This document shows positions 10,236 through 22,793 of a DNA stretch of 64,000 nucleotides, in pieces. Origin of the DNA: Aptenodytes patagonicus (taxonomy: Eukaryota; Chordata; Aves; Sphenisciformes; Spheniscidae). Under the pieces are notes generated by a model that searched no databases, was not told the origin of the DNA, and worked only from the letters and a program-made list of their open reading frames with translations. Within the stretch, counting starts at the first letter, position 1; each line of letters opens with the position of its first letter. The stretch covers positions 5,461,001 through 5,525,000 of the forward strand of contig NC_134970.1 of the NCBI RefSeq assembly GCF_965638725.1, in the 5' to 3' direction. A program made the translations under genes and the position numbers.

Positions 10236-12771
10236 AGCCGCAGCTAACGTGGTGGGAGCTCGTAGCGCCGAGCAGACCGGCGGGCACGCGTGCTCCCGGC
10301 CGGCTGTGCCAGCGCAGGGTGGGGGCATGGGAAGGGTGGAAAGAGGGAGAGGGAGGACGGGAGGGAGGGAGGGAGGACACCCGGGCAAGGTCAGAGGAGG
10401 AGGATAATTTTATTTCCTTTTGGGGGGGTGAATTACACCAGGAGCGATTCGGGAAGGAGGGAACTCAAGCGGTCTGGTTTTGTCAGCGTTAACTGTTTAG
10501 AAGCCAGCTTGTTTTTCACGCTGGCACGGCGTGCCAGGGTGGGCGGCAGGGCCGGGGAGATGCCCGGGAGCGGGGCGGGAGGCTCTGCCGGCCCCGGCGG
10601 GCGAAGCCGGCCGAGGGAGCGCTCCGGTGGCAGCTTTTCCTGGAGCAATGGCGGCCTTTAGGCTTTGGAGATGGACCGAGCCAGGCGCTCCTGGGAGGAA
10701 GCTGCTTTGCGAAGGCATCGGGACGATTAACGGGGTGGCTCACAGCTGCCCAGCGCCTCCTGCCTCGTGGAGGTTCGCGCCTCTCCCCTCGCACCAGGGC
10801 GAGATCTGGCACCACCGTGCCGAAGCTTTCCTGGTCTGCCCGGCCTTAACAGAGCCCAGGGGTTTGGCCCCAGCGCGTGTGAATCTGCCCTCTTTCTGTC
10901 AAACTTCATTTAGGCCCTTTTGGGATGCAACAAAAGCAGCTTGTTTGCAGGGCAGGGTCCTCTTTCCCGGCCGCCGTGCACTTCGCAGGCGCTCAGGAGC
11001 CATGAAATCCACCCCTCCTCCTTCACCAAATTTTTCCTCCTCCTTCCCCCCCCCGCCCGGCTTCCTCCCTCCTCTTCCCTTCTCCGAAAAAACCCCTTCT
11101 TTCAGTGAGTGACGCACTGCCCTACAGTAAAGCCTTCGAACTGGCCACAAAGCACCCGGACGCGCCAGCCCCGCTTTGTCTCCGTGACCTGCCAGCCTGC
11201 GCTGGCCGTGTCGGCCATGCTCTGGGGACGTCCCCAGGGTTGTCTCACCTGCCCCTTGCCTCCCAGAGATGCTGTCCCGGGTGTTGCGCATCTTCCCAGC
11301 GAACCGCGTGGCCTCATGCACCCAGGTTTGGCAGCCGGGACGCCAGGGTCCGGCTCTGAACCTTGCCACTCGCTGGTATGCCATTCGGCACAGCCGTAGG
11401 TAGGTTTTCACAATACCCCGCAGCTGATTTGGAAGCTGAAACTCCCGTGTTGTGGGAGCTGGGGGTGGTCAGTCATTTGTGGGGTCTGACCCCCAAAATG
11501 TATTGGGATGCCCTCTTCAGCAGAGCGCATTTACACGCTGGTTTACATCCAGACCCTTACTGCCAGTGGGAAGGCAGCACTAGTGTTTTGCTCGTCGGTC
11601 CAGCTTTGCCGTTACAGATTATTTATACAAACAGGGGCTGGGGTGGAACCAGACCTTTCCCAAATTGTCCCCAATCCCTATTGCTTCCCTGGGAAAAGCT
11701 AGTGGAGAGTGGGTATAAAAAAAAAAACAACCCGCTGAAGCCGATGGCTCCAGTGGGCTCTGCAGTGGGCAGCCCGAGAGGAGAGAAAGCCTGAACTCAA
11801 GCAAGACACTTCTGACGTGTCCTAAGCAAAACATCTGGCACCCCTGGAAGAGCCAGCCAGCCAAAGGACGCAGCTGTTTTATTCCACACAGCTCGCAGCA
11901 AAACAGGGCTCGTGCTTCCAGAACATGGCTCAGCAAAAAGGATGAATTCTTGAAACGGGGAGTTGGCTCTTTCTGCCATTTAATGCCTTTGAATCAGGAG
12001 TTTGCTCTCAGGCTGCTCTGGTGCGAGCTCTGCTCCATCTCCAGGCGGGAGACCAGGAGCTTTTCTCCAAGGCTCGAGCCTCGTTCGGCTGCTATAACCC
12101 CCCAGCAGTCAGCAGAGCCACTCTGGATTTGCACTGACATTCCTGAGAGCAGGATCGGGCCTCCAGGTTTGTCGAGGGTGGCCCTGGGAAATTTCCTTTC
12201 CTTAAAAGGGGCAGGTTTGGCCAAGGCAGAGTTTGGATTGTGATTTCCTTTTTTCTTTTTCCTTTTTAAAAAAAAAAAAAAAAAACAACTTGGAGCAAAA
12301 CTTGCATTGGTGAAAATTGCCTGATTTACAGTTGCAGAAAACGCTGTGCTCTGTGTCTCCACAGGCCAGACCTGAGGGGAGCAGCTTCCCCCATGCTGGA
12401 CCATCCATGTATTCAGCTTCACCACTGCAGTGACAACTTCTGGTGGGGAAAGAGGGGGTAAAAGGCAGGGAATTTGGCCTTTGTGGGCTCCGTCCTCAGC
12501 CTTTCCACTAATTGTTCCAATGGATTTGGGGCACAAGTTTAACGGGATCCTTGTAGAAACACATCCAAGGGAGAGCTGATGCTAGCAGCTTCACGCACCA
12601 TGGGGAACATACAGTATCCAGAGGTACCCAGATCTGATTCACCCTCCGTACCACCCCACAGCTGGTCCTCAGAAGAATCAATATCATTTATTTTCCTTCC
12701 TGCAGTTTTTTTTTCTCTCTCTCTGCCACCTCTTTCATTCCTTAATTTCCCTCCACTTTTTTCTGTAGTAC

Positions 12772-12902
12772 CGGTTTGTTATTGTGGAGTTGCTCATGGC
12801 TACTGTTTATCTTTGATGATACTTGGCTGCTGCGAAAGGTGAGGTCTGGGAGGACAAAGCGAGGCGGCCAGCTTGTTATTGTAGGGTTGCTCATGGGCAC
12901 TG
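12772..12902 (+). repeat. Spaced direct duplication, 34-base units 97 bases apart
   Basis: 12772-12805 and 12869-12902 share TTGTTATTGT and GTTGCTCATGG and agree at about 28 of 34 positions by eye. The sequence between and after the units does not obviously match, so this is a short partial duplication rather than a clean tandem repeat. Confidence 0.5.
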
Positions 12903-15757
12903 AGCTGTGCTGTCTGGCTTTGCAGTTGGAAAGCCCATGAGATACGCAGGGCTAATGCACGCTGGGTTTGGCATGCTAGGATCGCTCACGAGATAGTCCT
13001 GGCCACAGAAAATGTAAGAGAAGAAGTAGCCCAGCAAGGGGCACAACCAACATGCTGCATAAAGTGAGGTCTGTGGAGTCTAAGAGGTAGGTATTATATT
13101 ATTACGATGATGACAACCAAATATCACCCCATATGTAACACCCTGTGGTTTTGGGAGGTCCGTAGCCAGGCTGTGGGGTGGTGGCTTTGCAAGCACCTCT
13201 CCTGCTCATTCCCACCAGTGCTGTTCTGTCCTGTGGCTGCTGCCAGCACATCACTGTCCTGCTGGGCTTGGGCGACCGAGGACCAGCCCAAGGGAGATGG
13301 CCGTGCATCCCAGGGCAGCCCCGGCCCATGCAGGACCGGGCAGGAGGTTTCTCCTCACCTGCAAGACCATGACAAGCGTTGTGCTGCTTCCTCCTCCTCC
13401 CAGCTTGAGGGCTCTGTGGGGCAGCCACAGCCACCTTTGACTTGGTCGACTGTTCAGTCAGGACCTTCAGGGTCTGGTTTGAACTCACGGGATGGCCTGT
13501 GCTGACGTTTTAGTGCCAGGCGCGGGGACCTGAAGCAGCTTTGGCTGGGCAGGGAGGTTCTGGGAGTAACACCAAGAATTCAGGGAGTGGTTCTCCTCTC
13601 CTTCAGTCTTGGCTTGCTTGGTGCTGGGCACCAGCTCTGCCAAGGGAAACGGAGGTTGCAGGGGCAGCACGTGGCATCCCGGCGTGTGGAGCCAGGACGG
13701 CTTGGGAGCAGGCAGCAGGATAGGAGCAGGCTAATTTGCTTGCTCCAAGTTTGACAACGGAAACCTGACAACTAGGAATGGAGGCACTCTGGGCATGCAA
13801 AGAGAGGGGGTCCCAAAAAGCCTGACTCGGAGCAACGGCTTGGGTTATAACGTTTTCCAAGCAGGCTGCACTCCTCATGTGGAGACTTCACCAAAAGTCA
13901 GGGCGGGTGCTGATACCAACGTGATCAACAGCTTGAATTTCTGCGCATCTGCTCCCAGGGCTCCTGTTTGTGGGAGAAGGATTGGGCTAAGACCCTGGGA
14001 GCTGAGCAGCCCCACAGGGAGGATGCCTGGGATCATCCCTCCAGCCGTGCTGCCTTGGGAGCACATCACTGCGGCTGAAGAGAGCTGGGATGGATGCAGA
14101 GGGACACGGATAAAGGGGTCTAGGAGGGTTTTGCTCCTTTCTCCAAGCTGGCACTGCACAAAAGCTAAGCAGGCGATGAAACCTGACCACTCAGCATGTT
14201 TCAGTCTCCCAGGAATAAGAATACAGATAAAGTCTCCACCATCACCTCCCAGTTCAGTCTGGCCAGTCGTCCTACAGCCTGCTGGGGGATTGCCTCTGCT
14301 GTTTTAAATCTGTAAAACCTCCTTCACTCCCTGGCTCCATCAGCCGTGCGCTGTTCAACACACACTGGACTCCACCCCAGAAGCGGCTGCATGTCAGCAG
14401 AGATGCAGTGACACATGATGTGTCGATCCCCAACGCAGTCTTTGTTGCACAACTTGCTCTCGTTAGTCCTGAAATCATCCTGGCTGTTCAGAGAGGCAGC
14501 GGCAAAAGAAGAGTCTGGCAACAAGCTCCCAAAGTAGGGAAACTTGAGCCGGTGAAGTCTGGCTGTGCTGGAGCTGACAGCCAGGATAGGCCCCTGACCT
14601 AGGGCTGGATCCAGCCATGCCTGAGCACTGTGGGAGTTCCCATCTGGATCTCAGCTTTGCAGTCTGGGCCCTCCCCTGCCCAGGGGATTAGCTGAGATGT
14701 GGTTCCCAGGGCGGGGGAAGGGGCTAATGAACAGAGACAGGATAACGAAGCAGGTAAGGGCTTCCTGTCCTTTAGGGCTCAGGAGGAAATCCTGCAGCTG
14801 GTGAATCTGGATATGATTAGTGTCCATTTCTCCCTGTGTAATCAACCCATCTGTTCATCCTTGCGCATCAACAGCGCACGCCCCGTTGCAGGCAGATGCC
14901 TCCCGGGCACTGTTTTTATCTGTGTCTGCCATGGCCACTCCAGGCAGGCTGAGAACAAGGCTCGCTCTGAGCCGTGGATGTCGTGACGGCGTCTGCTCCC
15001 TCTCCCCGCCGGGCTCAGCAGCGTAGGTCAGGCCAGAGGGAGCCCCAGGAGAGATGCAGCCAACAAACCGGCTACAATTGCGGCAAACAGCAGGACCAAG
15101 CCTAGGGAAAGCCTCTTCTTCGGAGGGAGGGCGGGCGGGCATCTTCTTCAAAGGGCTTTGAACAGAAGTTCAAAGTGATCTTTGTAACACACTGATAAGC
15201 TCAGCTTTCCTGACACTGCCTGCTCATCTGAGCTCAACTTTACCGCAAGCAGGTAAAGGTGGATTATGTTCGGCTGCCAGGCTTGTAAAGTCTTGTTCAT
15301 CACGTGGGATCCTGAGTACAGGCTATATAGTCCCCACATGGTCACGGAAGGGACTGGGCTTTCAGTCCTGCTCTGTAGGAACGCTGGTTGAAGTTGATGG
15401 CTGCTGATGCAGGATCTTGAGGATTCGTTCCACCTTCTTTTCCTTGGAAATCTTGTCCAACTATGCAAAAAACACGTGGCAGCCCTGCATTGGCTTGCAA
15501 ATGCCAGGCCAACGTGCCAGCTTGGGCTGAAGTGAAGTCAAAGGAGGAGCTGGTGTGTGGATCAATGCTTTTTCATAATGCAGCAGCTCAAGCTTGCAGG
15601 ATCCTTTAGGGTCTTCTGAAAGGTCAAGATTGGTGACAGTCAGGACAAAATCTAAGGGTTATAATTCCCAGTCCTGGTGCCCTGTATTCTCAAACTGTGT
15701 CAACCTGCACTTATGTTAGCTCTTACTTGTGTCGCGTTTGGTCGTTGGAGTGTCTTG

Positions 15758-15832
15758 AGGGATCCATTGTCCTAAGTGCTATCCACATACGGAAGATAAA
15801 GATGGTCCCTACCCAGAGCAGTTTACATGCTC
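15758..15832 (-). mobile_element. Old SINE/LINE-tail fragment of the widespread sauropsid type
   Basis: The stretch with CCATTGTCCTAAGTGCTAT, then GGTCCCTACCCAGAGCAGTTTACA, resembles the reverse complement of the 3' tail shared by several sauropsid MIR/CORE-like and CR1-type elements. In those elements the forward tail reads roughly 'agctctttggggcagggactgt ... tgcctagcacaatgg'. It is diverged, and the family assignment is from memory. Confidence 0.45.
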
Positions 15833-18800
15833 AGCCCAGATCTCTCCTGTGTGTGGTGTTAAGTGATCCAGGCACCTGAGCTTCTGCCATTTGCAGAGTG
15901 CCAAAACGTCATTACCGGCCAGAAACAATTTGAGGTATGCATCACAGATTAAACATTTCATTTGCTTTCAAGGGGTACTTGTTGCTTAACTTCTAAATGC
16001 AACCTGTCTTCAGCCCCTATTATATTGCTCTGGACTGCTCTTTGGGTCCTAAATCTTCTGATTTTTGTTTGTTTTGGAATGCACTGATTTACCACTGAGG
16101 AATAAATGAAAAGCAAAAGAAAACAGCAGTACTTGTTTGCATAGGCCCTACATTGTTCTGTGTTCTGCTGCTACTGAAACAGAGGCAATAAATCCTACTC
16201 CCTGGACAGAGAGAGGTTTTTGGGTGGTGGCTGTGTGCAAACAAGGCCAGGGAAGATAAACAAGCAGAAAAATATTGTTTTTAGGCAATGACAGTTGAGG
16301 ATGGCCAATCAACTGATGGGTCAAAGCCAACACACCACCATCAATTAGCAAAGACATATTGATATTATTTCTCTAAGGCATTTTTGCATCAACAAAGAGG
16401 GAAGAGAGATGGATCTGTGTTATGGTATCTGTGGTCAAACTTGGCTGCAATTAGGAATCTGTATAGTTTCTATGTTGGAAAAGGGGCGTTTTGTAAAGAA
16501 CTCTGCCTGTAGAAAATACGTCCACAGCTCCAGAAGGGCTCAGCCAAAAGGGTGATGAAAATCTGTCTGTTGGTGTCATCGTCAGAACTGCTGGAGGTGG
16601 GAACATTTGCTAATCTTGCTTATTTTAGGGGGCCTGCTTTCAGTGGCAGTTCATTTCTGAAAATGCAGCTCTGAAAACTCAGCCCTTAAGAGCCCAATAC
16701 AATACACGCCTCAGACTAGACTAGAAAGAGGGATGCATTTTTCAGACTGTAGGTTCTTGCCTGCCTAATTATGATTTTCAGCTTCTTAAGATTAGGCCTT
16801 TGCATTGTATAAATGTGACACAGAAGAAATAGCTGTGACATTGCCTTGCATTTTCTTTTCCAGCTGGGGAAGAACCCAGCTAAACCTGCAGAGTCTCAGA
16901 GCTTGCAGAACTGTAGTGGAAGGAGAATTTAGTCTCGCATTTGGAAATCAAACTCGACCTCAGTTCCCTGAGCAATCAAAACTGCCACAATTTCTCTTCC
17001 ATCCAGCCCACACAGGATGGCCTGGGGACAATCTCACTCTTAAGGGGTAACCTTTGGCACCCTGATGAAGTGCAGGGTCTAGATGGATTGCTGTATTCAT
17101 GCCCGAGCAAGGCAAACAACCTCCATCATCTCTGGTGGTTACATCTTTGTTGGAACATTTCAGAACTAGGTTACAGCCTCCACTGTGGGGTTTGACTTCA
17201 CTGTTCAGTTGCCTCCATAGACACGTAATGTGCTTGAAGCTGCATGAAATGGCCTTTGGATGAGCTTAGGACTGGCCAAAGTCTAAAATGGTTTGGCTTG
17301 CGGGATTCATTGCAGCTGCATCTCCAAATCCAGTTTGGGATGGGTCCCAGTGATGTGGAAAGTGAAGCCATCTCTCACTTTAGCAGGGAGAGTGCTCTCT
17401 ACCACCACCCATCTTCTGGAAGACAGAGGAGAAACTGCCTTGGGTGCGTGCAGTCCTCCAGAGCAAGGTGGGATATGGGTCACAAACGGACTGCTGGGCA
17501 TGTACCAAAAAGACTAGGAATGTTGCCAGAAACCCTAGCTTGGGTTTCTCCACTTCCTTGGTCTGTAGCCCCAGAGCTGTGTTTGTGAGAAGAGTCAGCT
17601 GCATCTTCAGCCTTGGTGGGAGAAGCAGGCAGGGAAGAGCTTGGATGGACTCTGGCCAATTGTGCTTCAGATGTGCTGTGGCAACAGTATGAATAATGCA
17701 GATAAATTAAATTCTTTTCTCTCTGGCTGAGGGCAAGGTGTCCCAGCTGAGAAGAACCGGGAGCCCACCCTTGTTAAAGCCAGTATTAGACTTAGACCTT
17801 CATGAGATCTACTGCCTCAAGCAATTCCATTGTTCAAAGCCCATTCAGTTAATTAGTACATTAACTAATTAACCTTCTCAGCATCCCAGGTAGGGAGTAT
17901 CTATCTCCCAAAGGAAGAACCAGAGGCAAAGTGACTCACTAAGACTGGATGCAGGAGCTCAGCAATGCAGCTGTTAAGTCTGGTTTTTTCCTTCCCAAAT
18001 GATTTTGTTGTTGCTGCTGCTGCTGCCGGCTTATGTACATAGTTCACCTGAGACAGAAATGGAGGAGTCCTAAAGACTCCTGAGAGAGTGCTCAGGCCTG
18101 GTGGGGAAAGGTGCTGCTGGACAAACCTGGAGAAAAGAATCCATCCAAATATACCCAGAGAAGGCAATCTGGTTCACCCACATGCTCGCACCAACTAAGG
18201 AAAAAAGTTAATGCCATTTCTCCCCATTCACAAGGAAAGTTTTTCTCATCAGCAAATGAATAAAGTCCCTTTGCTTCTTATTCGCACTTTCATCCACTCT
18301 AAATTTCATGAACCAGAAGCAAAGTGGCCAGTGCAGGGAAGAGAGAGCATGTGAGAGGTGACGGTGGGGCTGTGTTTGTACGGGCTCACTGGGATGTGAA
18401 TAGACCAGAAGGATAAGACCCGAAGAGACTCCAGCAAACAGCGAGGGGAAGCTTTGATGCTGAGGAAGTCCACAGACTCAAACACATGATGATGAGCAGC
18501 TGATTTCCACAGCTCTACAACGTGGTAGGAAAAAACAGAGCTAAAGCACAAGGATAGAGTTCTTCGGCTTGCAAGACCCATGACAGCATCACAGACCCTT
18601 TCTCAGGAGTCCTGATCACAAACAGAAATGGGAGTCTTGTTCTCCTCACCCAGCTCTGATCTGCAGTCAGACAGCACGCTTTGCTCTACCTACTATCAAA
18701 TGACAGTCCTTGGCAGCAAATATATGTGTGTAGAAGAATGAGAACCAACTCCTGCATTCAGTGATTCGTCCCTGAGGAGGAGAGTCTCCTAGGGCTTAAG

Positions 18801-20939
18801 TAAGGGCCCAAGTGCCTTACCAATCCTTTGCTCCTGGTTTTTGACTGGCTTTTGCCCAGGCAGTAAGCCCTTCACAACACTGGAAGCTTGAACAGCAGTA
18901 TCAACAGTGTGCCTTGAATGAGAACTCTGGTGAGGCCACAGCAGCAACGTCTGAAAGCAGAAAGCACCAAGAGCAAGTGGCCTGTCCTGTAGAAGGGACT
19001 CCTTTCATGACCACGTCTTAATCTTCCACCAGTTTACTAAGCCCACAGCAGCCCACATTGGAGGCTACAAAAATATCCCCCTGCTCAGCAACTCCTCCTT
19101 TGTCCTTTGTAAAGCTCCAGCATTTTAATCATATTCACACCTCTCTCTCCTCACACAAACCATCTCGGCTCTCTCAGTAACCCAGGTCCACAAAACCCGT
19201 GCCTTCGTGATCTCCTTCCCTTGCTTACGCAGTCAGATACCTTCCCCTCCATGCTAATAAGCCTCTCAAGCGCATACCCCCTCTTGTTTACTCTTAAGTT
19301 CTTATTCCCATCCTTCACCCCGTGCACCCCCCCACCATTTGACTAAGATATATTGAATAAGCAACTAGTGCTGAGAGGTTACATGTGATTTTGTGGGGGC
19401 TATTAATGCCTTCAGCAATCCCAGCCCTATGCATGTCCCTAATCCCCTATTGCTCCATCTCAGGACCCACCAGGAAGGTGCTGCCTGGCTCATCTAGGGA
19501 CCCTGTTATTGGGAAAGGCAAAACACCCTGCCTTGTATCTTGTGCAGCCCTGTTCATAATAAGTTTTCACTTAGAATAAGGACAAAAATAAAGTTCTTCA
19601 GTTTGTCAGGGTTTTTCTAGAAGAGAGTATTGGTGTCAGAGCAGCTGAAATTGTTCCTCATTCCTAGCTTCAAACTGACATGCTGCATCTGGCCATTTCT
19701 TGATCTATTGCTATAGGTGTCTAGAGCCCTTTGGTCTTTATTCTGCAAGCTGCCTTGATGTTTTTCCTGGAAGAATATTGCACAAGAAATGCAATATTCT
19801 TTCAGTACAAAGGCTAGGGTTTTAAATTGAGCCTTGCCTTCCCAAATCCTATTAAAATAAACAGGACTTAGATCTCTCAAATACCTTCAAAATTCCCAAA
19901 CTACAAAGTTAATATAAAGTGCACAAACCTGCCTCTGAGGTCTTGAGGCTGCCCACCAAGCCCATATGAGAAGTTAGGATGGGCAGGCACTTGATAGAGT
20001 TTGTTACAGGTGATGCTTATTTTCAGGGACATTTTAATAAGACTAATCATTCACAGCAAATTACTAAGCAATACATTCATAACAATTTTCACCTGGAGAT
20101 CTCAGGATAATTTGCAGGAAGTTGGTGAGGATCAGATGGTGAGGAATAGTGGTTATTAAAAAAATCTTAAGATTTTAGGTTTCTTCACAGCATAATTCAA
20201 GATGTTGGCATTATGTTTCTGCTCTGAATTACTCTGCAGAGAAATTGCCATCCCCACTGACTAGATGAAGCTTAGCAGGTCCAGCCTCCAGTGCTTAAAT
20301 TTATCCCACATGAATACGCCATGAAGTGCCTTGTCCAATTAACAACCTTCCTTATACGATTTTCCTACAAGATCTGTAACAGCTTCAAAACTGTGCACAG
20401 ATTTTGGCATTTCCAGTTCCCTGCATCCTTGGGGGATAGGGCTTGTAACTGGGATCTCTTACCCATCCTAAATCCTGGGAATAGTCCCGATTCTCACTGC
20501 TGGTCTTGCTCACAGAAGCAGAAAGCCCAGGGGGTGTTTGCTTTGTGTGCTCCTAATGGTCTTCCCGTGCCGGCTACTCTCGCACGAGGTCGCGAGGTGC
20601 TTGCCCTGCTCTAACAACCTCTTGTCTGGTTTTGGTCAGGACTTGAAGGGACTTAACCTCTGCGGTGGAGGGTGGGCTTCATCTGCAGCTTGTTGGCTTC
20701 TTCAGTAAGGCTGCTAACTAGGAGCTCAGCTCTGTGCTTTAGGGAGAAGAGGGTCGAGGAGGTTTCACTCCACTTTTCTCTGGTCCCTCAAGCTGTAGGC
20801 GTGCTGTCTAGGTGCGGTGTTGGTCTGTGGAAAGGCAGAAAGACAGATAAAAGTCATGGAGCTCACGAGGTGCTTTGCAGGCACGAGGCACTGCTGGAAA
20901 GAGCCAGCCAGTCACTGGGCAGGCAGGGCTGCCTGCAAG

Positions 20940-21950
20940 CCCTGCTGCCTGCAGTGTGGCTCAGCCCCATCCTCCGCTGCTCGCACAGCCTTTCACTCCT
21001 CCCGGGTTGCTCGGAGGGACAGGGACAGACCTGCACCCCACATTATGGGCAGGTACCTGGCAGCTGCCTGCACTGTCGCCTGGTGTGCTTGAGAGCGGAG
21101 AGGCGTCGTTGCAGGCCAGCCTGGACCCTGCACGGGCCTCAGCCATGTGGCTCCGTTTCTGAGGCAGGCTCGTCCAGACGGGAGCAAGCGAGGAAACCTC
21201 GGATCGCTCCTCCCCGGGCCTCCTCGCCGCAGGTGCTGCTAGGATCCGGGTTCTAGAGGCCATGCTGCCGCTGAGCCGCCGTCCCCAAGGCCTCCTCGCC
21301 TGCTCCGGGTTCCTCTCCCCCTCCCTGTGGGTGTTATTTACACCGTTTCCTGCCCAGGGAAGTTCAGGAGTTTGACGTTACTGGGTTGGTTTCCGCTCCT
21401 CTGCCTGGCTCCCATCGGGAGCTCTTGCAGAGCTCGAGCCCTGTGGTGCCGGCAGTGGCCAGGCAGGAGCCTGCCCGTGCCAGCGGGCAGGATGGAGGTG
21501 CCAGCCAGGCCCAGAGAAGGAAATGTAACCCCTTTCAGGCCGGACAACTCGAGCTCAACCGGCTTGGGAGGGCTGGAAAAGCCGACCCCATGTCCGTCCC
21601 TCCACATCGGTCCTGCTGCGGGGCTGGACAGGGCCGCTCAGCCCCGGCGGGAGGAAGGGAGGACGCGCCCGGGCATCGCTGCAGAGCTTTTGGGTTCCTG
21701 CCGAATTGACGCCCTCCCCTCTCCCTCCCTCTCCCCCCCCATCCTTCCCACGTGCTCCCGCCTGGCCTGCGTCTCCCCTCCCTTCCCTTCTCCCTCCCAT
21801 CCCGCAGCAAACAAAATGGCTGCTGCATGGCCATTTTGTTTTCCGTCTGAAAGGGGGAAGCCAGGACGCTGGGACTTGGCTCTTTTTTGGAGGCTGCGGC
21901 CATGTTCGAGCCCAACTCTCCCGTCTCTACGTGGCACCGGCTGTAGCGAG
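20940..21950. promoter_or_regulatory. CpG-rich region, candidate promoter for the let-7 transcript
   Basis: About 1 kb with raised CpG, ending in a YY1-like palindrome (21809-21841), another GCCATGTT (21899-21906) and a (GA)n tract. It lies on the plus side about 6 kb upstream of the let-7 hairpins. No long conserved reading frame begins here. Position and composition make it a plausible start for the let-7 primary transcript. The direction of transcription cannot be read from the sequence. Confidence 0.45.
21809..21841. promoter_or_regulatory. Palindrome of two convergent YY1-like sites, copy 1
   Basis: Left arm AAACAAAATGGC (21809-21820), nine-base spacer (21821-21829), right arm GCCATTTTGTTT (21830-21841). 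The arms are perfect reverse complements over 12 bases. Each contains AAAATGGC, which fits the YY1 core. The same layout with the same spacer length recurs at 24374-24402. Confidence 0.6.
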
Positions 21951-21998
21951 AGAGAGAGAGAGAGAGAGAAAAAAAAAAAAGAAAGAAAAAAAAAAAGG
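21948..21998 (+). repeat. (GA)n microsatellite running into poly-A
   Basis: About eleven GA dinucleotides (21948-21969), then an A-rich tract broken only by single G residues, to 21998. It immediately follows the CpG-rich patch. Confidence 0.8.
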
Positions 21999-22762
21999 AC
22001 CTTTTGGAATGAGACCAAAGTCAGAGGCAGAGAGTGGGTAGTTTTGGCGTATGTTGAGCACTGAAAATGCCTGGAATTGCCAAACTGAGCTTTTGTATTA
22101 GCAGCGTAAGGCTACTCGGTGCATGCAGAGTCGCGGGTCTGCACGGTATAGCTGGACGGAAAGGTTTGTTCGCTATATTCAATAAAAAAGCCCTCCTTTC
22201 TTCTGTATTTATAAAGTACCAGAGAGCACTGTTGTCTAATTTGTTTTTGGACGGGCGGATGGTTTTACACATCGGCTTGGTATGATTAGAGCCGGTCATT
22301 GCTGGACGGTAGCATTTTAACCTGTTGTGTGTCCTCTTGTTTTTGGTGAATATGAGATCTGACCTTTCCACTGATCTGGCAGTGCCTGGATTTAGCTGAT
22401 GTGATCGGGAGGATTTTTTTTTTAGGGATTTTTGTTTTGTTTATTGCCTTCTTGCCTTGAAAGTTTTCATCTCGGGAATACAAAATCTTAATTTAAATAT
22501 TAAAAGAAATAGCTGTTCTTGGCTTTTTAAGCCCTTGCTTTTCTTACGAGGACGGAGCTGTACTGAGATAACAAGCTGTTTACTGCACCAGCGTGTGTAC
22601 TGCACCAGAGTGTGTATCCTGCATACGTTAAGGTGTGATACATGACAGAGACGCCATCAACAGTAACATGCCTTGAAAGTTTATGGGAACTTGGTGGCGT
22701 TACCATAAGATTTTGCGCAGAAGCATGGCAAAAATACCAGAACATGCGCCAAATAAAAGCGA

Positions 22763-22793
<31 letters not shown>

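Larger units (their letters stand above)
6650..10780. promoter_or_regulatory. Large CpG island, candidate promoter
   Basis: About 4 kb with very frequent CpG and high GC, densest around 7.9-8.8 kb, interrupted by A-rich, poly-C and poly-T tracts. It holds a perfect cAMP response element (7158-7165), a G-rich quadruplex-like stretch (6971-7002) and a YY1-like AACATGGC (10228-10235). No reading frame inside resembles a known protein. An island of this size normally marks a promoter. The only plus-strand gene recognised downstream before PI16 is the let-7 pair, so it may be the start of the let-7 primary transcript, or of an unrecognised non-coding gene on either strand. Boundaries are by eye. 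Confidence 0.5.
10781..20940. other. Intergenic DNA, no gene recognised
   Basis: About 10 kb without a recognisable exon. It is moderately GC-rich near 11-15 kb and AT-richer from 15 to 20.5 kb. It holds old repeat remnants (15758-15832), a spaced 34-base duplication (12772-12805 and 12869-12902) and simple A/T runs such as 12268-12285. If the let-7 primary transcript starts in the 6.6-10.8 kb island, this would be its intron. Confidence 0.5.

Noticed and set aside
21327..22064. Plus-strand open frame of 245 codons through the CpG-rich region
   Set aside because: Ends in Arg/Glu/Lys from the (GA)n and poly-A tract; no motif, and the palindrome and microsatellite lie inside it.
22767..22792. 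Poly-T run as a retroposed poly-A tail of a processed pseudogene
   Set aside because: No gene-like sequence next to it on the minus strand; treated as a simple homopolymer.
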